Of a DNA stretch of 15,148 nucleotides, positions 1 through 8,880 are shown one piece after another (the stretch's first letter is position 1; the number at the start of each line of letters is the position of its first letter). The translations under genes were made by a program, and so were the position numbers. Origin of the DNA: Triparma columacea (taxonomy: Eukaryota; Sar; Bolidophyceae; Parmales; Triparmaceae); contig BRYA01001150.1 of assembly GCA_030267965.1 (NCBI GenBank), positions 1 through 15,148 of the forward strand. Reading direction: 5' to 3'. The notes below the pieces were generated by a model. It made no database searches. It saw only the letters and a list, made by a program, of their open reading frames with translations, and was not told where the DNA came from.

Positions 1-14
1 GGGGGTGAGGTTGA

Positions 15-47
15 AAAATTTTCGTCGTCATCGTGGTCGAAAATTTT
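15..47. repeat. AT-rich inverted repeat (hairpin)
   Basis: AAAATTTTCG at 15-24 is matched by its exact reverse complement CGAAAATTTT at 38-47, with a 13-nt spacer. Each arm also contains the self-complementary AAAATTTT. It lies at the downstream end of the decayed minus-strand coiled-coil frame. No function can be assigned; it could be chance or part of an old repeat edge. Confidence 0.45.
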
Positions 48-49
48 CC

Positions 50-926
50 CTACTTATTCTCCTTCTCCTCTTTCCCTCTCTCCCTCTTGCCCTCCTGCCT
101 CCTCCTCTCCCTCACTGCCTTCTATTTCACTTCCTTGATCCTCCTTTCCAACTCCACCTCTCTCCTCTCCTTGTCCTTCTCTATCCTGTGCTCCCTCATT
201 CTTTCCCTTTCCTCACCCTCACTCTCCCATTCCCACCTCTCCTTCTCCTCCTTTGCCTCCCTCTTAAACGTCTCGCCCTTATCTCTCTTGACCCTGACAC
301 TCTCCACCTCCTCCGCAATCTACATCATCTCCCTCCTAACCCTATTCTCCCAGTCCTCCCTGATCCCCCTCCTCCTCTCTTCACCCTCCTCTGTCACCTA
401 CCTTCCCACCTCAGCCTTCATCCAGTCCAGCATTTCCCTAAGTTTCTCACACTCTTCCTTCTTCTCCTTTAACTCCTACAGCCTCTCCCAAGTCCCTACC
501 TCCATCCTCCTCATGTCCGCCTCCAACAGCTCTTGGCCTCCTTCATCTTTCTCCTGCCCTCCACATCCTTCCTCTCCCTACTCTCCTTTTCTTCCAAGAG
601 TGCCTTCAAAAACATTTCCCCTTCCTAGCACTTCTTCACCTTCCCAAGCTTTTTAAGCTCCAACTTCAAGACTTCTCTCTCTTCCCTAAGCCCCTCAATC
701 TCCTTCCTCTCCATCACAATGACCCTTCCAACGTCCCCCCTCTTCCCCTCCCATTCAATCTTCTCCCCAGCTTCTTGATCTCCTCCCTGGCCATCTCCCT
801 CACCCTCTCTGCCTCAGCTCTCAGCCTTGATACCTCCACCTTTGCCCTTGACTCTCCCCACACACCCCCTTCCCTCACCCCAAATCTCCGCACCCACATC
901 CAACAAACCTCTTTATCATAGCACAA
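50..926 (-). pseudogene. Decayed coiled-coil protein gene (relic)
   Basis: The plus strand is strongly CT-rich. Read on the minus strand it gives long runs of Glu/Arg/Lys/Leu/Met typical of a coiled coil, for example RLRAEAERVREMAREEIKKL near 850-775, MERKEIEGLREEREVLKLEL near 715-655, and LKEKKEECEKLREML near 472-428. The coil-like reading moves between frames near 765 and near 540, and the best frame is cut by TAG at 625-627, 476-478, 398-400, 320-322, 122-124 and 50-52. No TAA or TGA occurs in the coil-like path below about 780. I see no folded domain that would identify the parent. Most likely a pseudogene or a non-coding low-complexity GA tract that imitates coiled coil. TAG cannot be a sense codon here because other genes in the window end in TAG. 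An intron-rich live gene is a weaker alternative. Confidence 0.4.
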
Positions 927-1051
927 TACTGAAGAGTGAAGTATAGAACAAAGAGATGCAAAGCCTTGAGCAAAGCATCTATCAGTGATGACACAAGCAA
1001 GCGAGCAAGTGATGTAAAACTCCCATTAATACTCATTTATGAGAATAATAC

Positions 1052-1180
1052 AGGACACTACAACACACTATGGACATTGCAACACACTACAAGACACTAC
1101 ATGACACTACATGACACTAAAGGACACTACAGGACATTACAGAACACTTCAAGACGCTACAGGACACTACAAGGCACTAT
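1052..1180. repeat. 10-bp minisatellite, about 13 units
   Basis: Thirteen head-to-tail copies of a unit close to AGGACACTAC (variants AAGACACTAC, ATGACACTAC, AACACACTAC, AGAACACTTC; one copy is 9 bp). The short open frame through it (His/Tyr/Thr/Leu-rich) is a by-product of the repeat and is not called as a gene. Confidence 0.85.
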
Positions 1181-1349
1181 CTGAAAAATAATGAAAAATG
1201 GCTAACCCTAGTCCGTACCCCTCATCCAAAACCCAATTTTTTTGCCCAAATTTTAACCGTTTTTATATATTTTTATGTCAAAATGACCACCATGACATGA
1301 CAAGTAATATATCACAAATACATTGAAAATCTGAGATTTTTTTTTTTTT

Positions 1350-1391
1350 TCCTAACCCTAACCCGGACCCGGACCCCGTCCCTAACCCTTA
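1350..1391. repeat. Telomere-like hexamer block 1
   Basis: In a 6-bp register it reads TCCTAA, CCCTAA, CCCGGA, CCCGGA, CCCCGT, CCCTAA, CCCTTA. This is a degenerate CCCTAA (TTAGGG) block with CCCGGA variants, preceded by a run of T. It closes the first copy of the longer repeat unit. Confidence 0.7.
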
Positions 1392-1503
1392 CCTAACCCC
1401 CTTAAACTAAACCGTTTTTCAATATTTTTAGGTCAAAATGACCGTCATGACAAGGAGATTAACATCCTGCATACACATTTAAAATCTGGGATATCAATTT
1501 TTT

Positions 1504-1545
1504 CCCTAACCCTGTCCCTAACCCGGACCCTAACCCGGACCCTGT
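1504..1545. repeat. Telomere-like hexamer block 2
   Basis: Seven exact hexamers in register: CCCTAA, CCCTGT, CCCTAA, CCCGGA, CCCTAA, CCCGGA, CCCTGT. The order of the first six is identical to the start of the block at 1707, so the two blocks share a common origin and did not arise independently. Confidence 0.8.
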
Positions 1546-1706
1546 TTTGAGAGAATTATGAGAGAGGAAAGTGATTTTTTATCATAACTTCACAGGATCG
1601 CAACGCTTTTTCAATTTTAATAGCTCAAATCGAAGCCCTCGACAGCGCGGTTCGAACGGTACCTTCAGATAAAAAAAAACCGCGTAACGTAAAAAGTTAT
1701 AAGCAT

Positions 1707-1790
1707 CCCTAACCCTGTCCCTAACCCGGACCCTAACCCGGACCCGGACCCGGACCCGGACCCGGACCCGGACCCTAACCCTAACCCTAA
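1707..1790. repeat. Telomere-like hexamer block 3, 14 units
   Basis: Fourteen hexamers in perfect register: CCCTAA, CCCTGT, CCCTAA, CCCGGA, CCCTAA, then CCCGGA six times (1737-1772), then CCCTAA three times (1773-1790). CCCTAA is the complement of TTAGGG, the telomere repeat of many eukaryotes. The CCCGGA run shows local expansion of a variant hexamer. The Arg-Val repeat peptide read on the minus strand is an artefact of the repeat. Confidence 0.9.
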
Positions 1791-1817
1791 GGATTGAACT
1801 TTTTAACGTTACGGTGT

Positions 1818-1920
1818 CCCAACCTGGGTTAGGGGCCCAACCTGGGTTAGGCAACTAACCTGGGTTAGGCACCTAACCTGGGTTAGGCACCTAACCTTGG
1901 TTAGGCATCTAACCCTAACC
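1818..1920. repeat. 18-bp palindromic telomere-like tandem repeat
   Basis: Five units of 18 bp (1818-1835, 1836-1853, 1854-1871, 1872-1889, 1890-1907) plus a partial sixth. The core is CCTAACCTGGGTTAGG, in which the arms CCTAACC and GGTTAGG are reverse complements around a 2-bp centre, so each unit can fold as a hairpin. It ends in CTAACCCTAACC, tying it to the CCCTAA hexamers beside it. Confidence 0.9.
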
Positions 1921-2286
1921 ACTCGCCTAACCAGTGAGAAAGTAACGGTTATCGTATCCTACTCGAACCCAATTTCTAACCCAAACACAAACCATTATCC
2001 CTTACTTGAACCCAACCTCAGCTCCGATCCCAACTCCAACCCCAACTCCATCCCCAACTCCAACCCCAACCCCAACTCCATCCCCAATTCCAACAGGCTT
2101 CCCAATCGGTCCCGATCCCGAGGATACGCCTGCTTACATCTACTACGCTTCTAAAATACTCACAAACCAATATAACACTCCCACAATACACAACATACAC
2201 CTAATCACTTACATAATAATCAAAACCATAACAAATCAAATCAATTTCTCCTACAAATGTTGCTTCCCTATTAGTCAATCCCCATT
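1921..2286. other. Gene-free stretch, 3' flank of the START gene
   Basis: Apart from the hexamer array at 2029-2094 I see no gene. A Pro/Thr/Ser-rich open frame runs through the array and on to about 2290, but it lacks an ATG and is explained by the repeat. The AT-rich part from 2150 to 2286 lies just downstream of the minus-strand START gene stop and would hold its 3' UTR. No AATAAA is present on the minus strand here. Confidence 0.5.
2029..2094. repeat. CCCAAC/TCCAAC hexamer array
   Basis: Eleven hexamers in register (CCCAAC, TCCAAC, CCCAAC, TCCATC and close variants) with a partly alternating 12-bp higher-order pattern. Read as protein it would give a Pro-Thr/Pro-Ser repeat like a cell-wall stalk, but no start codon or flanking domain supports that. 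Confidence 0.75.
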
Positions 2287-5200
2287 CTAATCTTCTGTTG
2301 GCAGTACACTGCTTACTTTAGCCTTCCCATCTCCTACCTCTATAATATCTCCACCATTAGAGCCTCCAACACTTGCTCTCCTAATACTTGCTCTAAACGC
2401 AACTGCTAGACCACCCTCAGCTTCAGCATCAACACTTGCTCTTCTCACACTCTCTCTCCTTCTAGCAAGCCCAACTTCTGGAATAAACTCTACAGGTACC
2501 AAAGTTTTACTTACATCATCAAACCATTCTGGCTGCTCCTCTTCCCATTTAGCCCAGTTCATCTCAATCCACTTTCTTATTTTGCCTTCAATTGAGACCC
2601 AGTGATGTCTTGAGCTTTCAAAGACTAGAAACTTCATTTCATCTCTTTCTCCTTCAAGGAAATATGCCATTGACATATCCTTTGATCTCTGTGTGCTCCA
2701 GAAGGTGTGCAAGTACTTCTTCTCAATGTTAAAAAAGAAGACAGCAAAGCACAGGGTAGTTATCGGTATGAAAGAGTTCGCAATTGATGATGCAATATTG
2801 ATAGCCTGCTCATCAACATTAGGTGAAGCTACAATTATTGACACTGGTAGACTTACCATTGTCATTGTAAGACCAAATAACCAGTAGGCTCCTCCAACTT
2901 CATTCGGATGTCTATAGTGTACAATTGAAGTGAAGTCCACAACTATCTTTACAACGATTCTGAACCCAATACTACTCATAATCTCGAAGTTTCCCCCCAG
3001 TGGTAACCAGTACCAAAAGTCTCCCCTCAATATTTTAACTAACAAGTACAAACAAAGGTCAGCTCCGATGTAGAGAAATGCCAAACTACCTCCTACCAAC
3101 CCAAGAAGAACTATTGTTGTACACCTTATTAGAAGCATTCCTGCAGTGAACAGCAACATGGACACAAATACTACTGTTCTTTTGCTTGCTTTTGAAGGTA
3201 TATACCCATAGTAGTCTGGTGTTTCTTCTCTCTTAACAGGGTCTGTGTCCCAGTCATAACTAACTGTTGCTGAGGCAAAGCCTGTTGTAATCGCTGACAC
3301 TGCAACTGAAAGCCATGCTGAAGTTCCAACATCTTTATCACTTTTTGCTATTGCCTTAAGTTGGATGATGACTCCAGGAATTGCCTCAGCAAACATCTCA
3401 ATCACTTTCATTATTGTTAATTCAAGCATTGGATTAAGTGCAGTCCCAACATCTTGTTTTGCTCCAGTTGCAACTCTGTAAGCATCAACAGCAGGCTTAA
3501 ACCCAATCAAAATTGGAAACCATTCCCTAAACACCCTCTTCATCCCCAACTTTCTGTTCTGCAACCAAACAAAAAGCATCTGAAAACCAATTGACACTAC
3601 CAAACTTGCCAGAGAAGCTTTGAAGTACCCATACTTCTTATCACTCCAAAACATGTAAGTCACATACACATCAGTCAGCAAATCAGTCATACTTGTGATA
3701 GCGCCAACAGTCACTCTCGCCTTCAACCCCCAAGGAACTTCCTCCAAAAGCCTGTAGCTAATTGTCTCCAACATAGGTCTGAACCACTCAAACTCCTCAT
3801 CAAGCTCCTGTAGAGCAGGGAAATTTAATATGAAGGCATCTACTGCAGCAACTGGCTGAGTATTAATAGCCAAACTCCTTGCTAGAGACTCTCCAATCTC
3901 CTTCCATCCTTCTCCCCCAGCTCTACAGCCTTACCCTCTACCTTCCTCAACTTACACAATTTGTTCTTCACGACAGCGCCAAGCATTGGTGCGACAAACG
4001 CATACTTCTCTGCAGTCTGTCTAAGAATATAGTTTGATCCTATAAATGACCTGACAACTTCCTCCTTTGTCATTCCCTTCTTCCTGAAATTCAATGCAAC
4101 CAACAGTTGCTCACCCAACAACTTTCCTATTTTGTTAGGATCGACACCTGCATAGTCTTGTGTAGTATCATTCACAGCTAGTGAAGGAACCAATGCGCCT
4201 CCATTGTCCAAGCCAAGACTTGCTCTTCTCAAAGCACCTGCCAGACCACCTTCAGCTTCAGCATCAACACTTGCTCTTCTAACACTCTCTCTCCTTCTAC
4301 CTTCTTGAGTTGGGATGTAATCAACTGGTACTCTAGCTCTCATTGCGTCAGTTAACCACTCTGGCTTTTCATCTTCCCATCTTTCCCAGTTTGCCTGTAC
4401 CCAAGTTTTTACTTCTTCTTCAATTGATTTCCAATAATGTTTTGAGTGTATAAAAATTGCTCTTGCCTTCTTTTCTTCATCTTTTGAATTGCAGAAGCGA
4501 GTAATTACACCATCTTTTCCTCTTTCCAAGCTGTAGAAGGTGGACCAGTAATTTCTCTCAATGCTCCCAAAAAATACTGCAAACAACAAGACTGTAAATG
4601 GTATAAATATTCCAACTACTCTCCATGCCACTTTAAGCTTCTCCTCTGCAACATCTCCCCTTTCAGCTAGAGTTATAGCTATTGGAAGACTTCCCGTTGT
4701 CAGTACAAACCCAAACAGCCAATACATCCCTCCAAGCTCGTAAGGATGCCTAAACTGCACAATTGATGTAAAGTCTGTCACAACTTTCACCAATACTCTT
4801 GCAACAATGCTCATCATTATCTCTGCATTGCCACCAAGAGGAATCCAATACCAAAAGTCTCCTCTCAAAACTTTCACCAACAAGTATAAACCAAGATCAG
4901 CACCAATATAGAGAGAGACCCAACTACCACCAAGGAGCGCTAACACAACTATTGTCATGCACCTTATCACAAGCATATTTGCACTAAAGAATATCATTGT
5001 ACCAAATATGATTGACCTTTTGGTTGAATTTGCAGGTATATATCCATAGAAGTCAGGCATTTGTTTTCTCAACATTGGGTCTGTGTCCCAATCATAACTG
5101 ATACTTGCTGATGCAAAGCCTGTTGTCAATGCTGAAACAAAAAGTGAAAGCCATGCTGAAGTTCCAACCTCATTGTCACTGGTTGCTACAGCCATAAGTT

Positions 5201-8162
5201 GGATGATCACTCCAGGAATTGCCTCAGCAAACATCTCAATCCCTTTAATGACAGTCATCTCGTACATTGGATCAACAGCGTGCCCAGTCTCTTGCTTTCC
5301 TCCAGTTGCCACCCTGTAAGCATCTACAGCAGGTTTAAACCCAATTAAAATAGGAAACCACTCCCTTAGCACCCTCTTCGTCCCCAACTTTCTGTTTTGA
5401 CCCCAAACAAAAAGCATCTGAAGCCCAATTGACGCCACTAAACTTGCCAAAGATGCCTTAAAGTACCCATACTTCTTATCACTCCAAAACTTACGTGTCA
5501 CATACGCATCGGTCAGCAAATCTACCATACTTGTGATAGCACCAACAGTCACCCTTGCCTTTAAGCCTAAGGTAGACTTCATGAATAGTTTCATAACAAT
5601 CTCCTCAAGCATAGGCCTTAACCACACTTGTTCATTCATGATTTCTTGCACTTCAGTGAATTGATGGGCCCACTCATCTACAGCATGAGCAGCAGACAAA
5701 GTAGTCAACATGACTGCTGTCATTGCACTCCCAATCTCCAATCCCCTGGCTTCCTCCTCACTCTTAACTTCACCCTCATTTGTGGCTCTCCTTTTAAGTT
5801 TGTTCATAACCACAGCATACAGCAGCGTTCTCATGAAACCATGCTGCTCTGTAATCTCTCTCAGTGCCCTATTGGCAACAATGAATTCTCTCACTACCTC
5901 TACTTTACTGTACCCAAAATGCCTTCTCTTCACTCTCTCCATCAGCTGCTCTCCAAGCCTCCTCCCATCCTGTTCGCCTGCTTCTGTGCTCTTCAGAAGG
6001 TTGTCAAAGTAGTAAGCAGCATCAGTTGCTATACCCACATTCTTAACTACACTCTGTTTGCTAGCAGCCTTTCTTAAACCCTCCTGTCTAGTCATCACTT
6101 CAACATCTGTCTTCATCTGGCCAGCCTCTGAGAACCTTACAGCAGTGAATTGCCCTTTGTGTTCAAATGTGATGACAAGTATCTTGTTGTTGACTCTATG
6201 AAGCTTAAGCTGTGAATCAACTCCACCTTTAAAGTCCCAAAAGAACGCTGCTACTTCCTTGTGGGATGCTCTCACAGATATTGAAGTCTTTCCCCACCCC
6301 ATTCCCTTATCAGCCTTTATCAAGGTCTGTCCAGACAAAGCCCTACTTATCTCTTGAGCTCCATCAATCTCGTCAAAGTGGTGTTCAATCCCTAGTGCCC
6401 CTTCAATTGCAATCACCTCAAACTTTGCAATGATCTGCTGTCTCTTGAAGGCGTCAATCTCTTTGCTCTTGTCAAACTTCTTCCTCAAAACTGAGACTAT
6501 CGTAAGAAACCTCCGTGCAAGCTTGTTCACAATGGAGGAGAAGAAAATACCACCAAGGTCTACCTTTGTTGTGAAAGTGACTGATGTTTGTGGCACGCCT
6601 CCAATAGGGTCAAGTGGCTCAAACGCCCATACTGTATGGATCTTCACTAAAACATTCCTCGACTTCACTGCGAAGTCTTCGTGAAGCTCCTCTGTGTCTG
6701 CAATATCAATAATGACTTTGCCGTCCTGTTGCTTGACCCAGGTAACTTTACTCCTCCCATCACGAAGAGCAAAACCAGGGAGACCAAGGTCCCTTGTTGT
6801 GATGTAGTAGAGAGTGTGGGGGTTCACATTGATGGTTTTTGAGAAAGTCAGTCCCCATTTCTTTACATCATTTCTAAGCTCTCTGCTGTCCAATAGTGAT
6901 AGTTGTCTTGCAGCACACTTCTCCACACTCGCGTCAACCACAGTATTGGCAAAACCTGTACCACTACTTGCCCCATCAATATGAACTAGCTTCATCTTGA
7001 CCCTCTCATCAGGACTCTTCAAGTCATCAAATTTCTCATCCACCTTGCACTTCTCATAGAACTCCTTCCCCTTCCTAATCGCCTTCTCCTCCTCCTCTGT
7101 GTAATGTTGGGGCTCATTCTTGATGATATTTGCAAGGTATTCCAGCGCAGCCCTGTCAATCTTGTCATCACTCTGGTGAAACTTCTTCTGCAATTCAATC
7201 ATGTTGCTTGCATACCCAGTTGACAAGCGGTTCATGACAAAACTAGGCACAGAGCCCTTGATGTCCACCTTCGAAGCAAATATGACTTTAGTCTGGGGAA
7301 TGCCACCAGTGGTTGTGAGTGCCTCAAACATCCATGTGGTCGTTGCAGACCCAAGGACTGCGCCTGCACTTAATGGGTAGTCTATTTCAAGCAGGTTGGT
7401 GTCTTTGTAGACAGTCCAAAATGCCTCATCTCTTTGATCCTTTTTCCAGCAACACACTGTCCTGTACTCCCTATCAGAGAAACCTCTCACACCAAGATTC
7501 CTTCTACTAAGGTACAGTTGTGAGTGGTCATTCAATTTCTTTGTTTCAATTGCCTTGTACTTCTTCCCAAGCTTGACCTTTTTCTCCCTTGAGTCCTTAA
7601 TGAACTCATATGCCACACACTCTGCAAGGGAAGTATCTACGACAGTCTCGCACACGCCAGCCACCAGGCCTTCACCATCAACATGCCCCATTTTCAACTT
7701 GACCCGTTGGTCTCGGGTCTTCACATTCTTGAATTTCTTGCTTGCCATGCACTTCTCATAGAACTCCTTGCCATCCCTCATCACTGCTTCCTCCTCTTCG
7801 CTATAATCCTGGGGCTCATTCCTAATAATATTGGCAAGAGCCTCAAGCGCGGCTTGGTCAATCTCCTCATCAGTCTGTTCGGTGTCGATGACACCAACAA
7901 GGGACAGTTGGATCCCCTCGGGGGTTTTTTCCTCCAAATATTCGGCGTCCTCAAGCTCGTCGGGAGGATCGTAGACACGAGTAACGCGTCCCTTCTCCAT
8001 ATCATTGTCATTGATCGACTCAATAATATCGTCAGGAGCACCAACAATCTCCTCGTTTACTTCGCTCTCGACTTCGACGTTTTCTTCTTGGTCAGTGAGG
8101 CCCCTCTTGTCGTCGTTTACGGCGATGACTTGCTCGTCCTCCTGCTTGGGGCTAACTTTCAT
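2287..8162 (-). CDS. Tandem START-like / duplicated multi-pass membrane protein (XK-related-like)
   Basis: Read from ATG 8162-8160 (A at -3; upstream codons in frame lack ATG). Residues 1-100 are acidic and disordered. START-like domains lie at about 103-330 and 335-565, both opening with AALE-LANII-NEP and a FYEKC helix and ending in IPQTKV or VPQTSV, a VD-G strand and a final amphipathic helix. A shorter START-like piece (GWGKTSISVRAS) lies at about 602-726. A helical linker (LGEQL...VVREF) then leads to a membrane module at about 845-1280 with roughly eight to ten hydrophobic helices, including DLLTD and EMFAEAIPGVIIQL. A basic tail (RRESVRRASVD) follows. Linker, membrane module and tail then repeat. 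The first frame ends at TAG 3882-3884 after 1426 codons and the second module continues in another frame to TAG 2287. START domains bind lipids; the membrane fold resembles XK-family scramblases (inference), so lipid sensing or transfer at a membrane is plausible. Codon use is more AT-rich than in katanin next door. Confidence 0.75.
3882..3934 (-). other. Frame junction in the START gene: frameshift or 53-nt intron
   Basis: Two readings connect the modules. A canonical intron, donor GTAAG at 3934 and acceptor CTCTAG ending at 3882, would join GAG-G to CAAGG and keep the frame. Alternatively the stretch is coding and a small indel (an extra GA in GGAGAGTC, or one lost base) broke it. After the shared NKL motif the first module has 42 residues to its VDEW and the second has 41 to VDAF if the whole stretch is coding, which favours a frameshift. 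The intron reading would delete about 18 of these residues, and 53 nt is shorter than every other intron seen here. Confidence 0.6.
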
Positions 8163-8880
8163 GCTCAAGAGGGGGGAAGGCTGAAAGGTGGAGGGTAGTT
8201 TGGGGATAAGTGAGATGTTTTTTGAAACGGTAATCGGTCGCGGCGAGATGATGAGGGGCAATAGCAGTTGTGTCTTGTTATTATGCGGCGATTGACTCCA
8301 GTGCAGTCAACCAACCCCACAGTCCTGGTCGAGGCACCAAGGTGGATTTGAGCTTGAGCTGAAACATTACGTTGCGGTCGTTTCTTCCTCAATTTACGCC
8401 TCGTGTCCCCCGAGCTTGGGTCTCCATGCACATTCTTACCTTCAACGAAGCTTTTACAGGGGCTAATTCTTGGGGTTTACTTTGGCTGAGGACGGGAAGG
8501 GGAAAGAGGGGGAGGTTGTGAGGGATGAAGGGTGATAATATTCGTCAAAGGACGTCAAAATTTCCGAAGTAGGACAATGTAAGCCCGGAAGTGTAGCTAA
8601 AATCACCGTCAGGCATCTCATGAAGATGAATAATCCGTGGAACCTCATATACTGGTCGGAGGTGGAGCCCTGGTGATATTTCATTCACGGCCGAATATGT
8701 ATTTCGTCTGCATTAAACGCGCCAATCAATAGATAACAATAACTCCCCGTACGTCCTCACCTCTAAGTTCTCGCTTTTCTTGGTTTATTTCCAAGATAAT
8801 TTGCAAACTCATTCACCATAGCGCTGAAATCGTTATAAAAAATCATGTTTTCTTTCCCCAACGACCTTCAATCTGGCTAT
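8163..8880. other. Spacer between START gene and katanin gene
   Basis: This region holds the 5' flank of the START gene and the 3' flank of katanin, both on the minus strand. Short open frames exist, such as an ATG-initiated 73-codon minus-strand frame at 8463-8684, but none has recognisable domains. A pyrimidine-rich stretch ending in CAG at about 8183-8181, 19 nt before the START gene ATG, could be the acceptor of a 5'-UTR intron. No TATA box, tRNA or other RNA gene was recognised. Confidence 0.5.
8779..8795 (-). promoter_or_regulatory. AATAAA poly(A)-like signal inside a hairpin, katanin 3' end
   Basis: On the minus strand CTTGG-AAATAAA-CCAAG carries AATAAA (8789-8784) in the 7-nt loop of a 5-bp stem. 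It lies about 95 nt downstream of the katanin stop codon, a reasonable place for a polyadenylation signal. The motif is short and could be chance. Confidence 0.4.

Larger units (their letters stand above)
1249..1706. repeat. Three diverged copies of a longer repeat unit
   Basis: A body starting AACCGTTTTT, followed by TATTTTTA, GTCAAAATGACC and TCATGACA, appears at about 1255 and again at about 1410 (155 bp apart). A weaker third match (AACGCTTTTTCAATTTTAA then AGCTCAAAT) starts at about 1602. Each body is followed by a T-rich or A-rich stretch and then a CCCTAA-type hexamer block (1350, 1504 and 1707). This looks like an old satellite or subtelomeric unit of about 155-200 bp. The first two copies are clear by eye; the third is uncertain. 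Confidence 0.6.

Noticed and set aside
5..656. Two plus-strand open frames rich in Leu/Ser/Pro
   Set aside because: They come from a CT-rich strand, start with non-ATG codons or low-complexity sequence, and lack any domain; the coil-like signal is on the other strand.
50..926. TAG reassigned as a sense codon, given the all-TAG interruptions
   Set aside because: The START gene (2287-2289) and the five-exon gene (13976-13978) both end in TAG, and the frame also shifts at two places, which a code change cannot explain.
1051..1180. CRISPR array
   Set aside because: The repeats are 10 bp, contiguous and without spacers, and the window is eukaryotic.
1582..1854. A minus-strand protein with Arg-Val repeats
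   Set aside because: It is a direct translation of the CCCGGA/CCCTAA hexamers and is not ATG-led over a plausible domain.
2006..2290. A Pro-Thr repeat protein (cell-wall stalk)
   Set aside because: It has no ATG start, the repeat is a simple hexamer array, and the downstream part has no recognisable domain.
7683..8198. A 171-codon plus-strand open frame with hydrophobic stretches
   Set aside because: It is antisense to the acidic N terminus and first START-like domain of the START gene; complements of Asp/Glu/Asn codons give Leu/Ile/Val-rich sequence.
3882..8261. A START gene start at 8261 instead of 8162
   Set aside because: The codon at 8261-8259 is TTG; the first in-frame ATG is at 8162-8160 and has A at -3.
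8575..8675. A plus-strand exon-like stretch (MKMNNPWNLIYWSEVEPW)
   Set aside because: Only about 40 codons are open, with no clear splice sites or domain; too little to support a gene.
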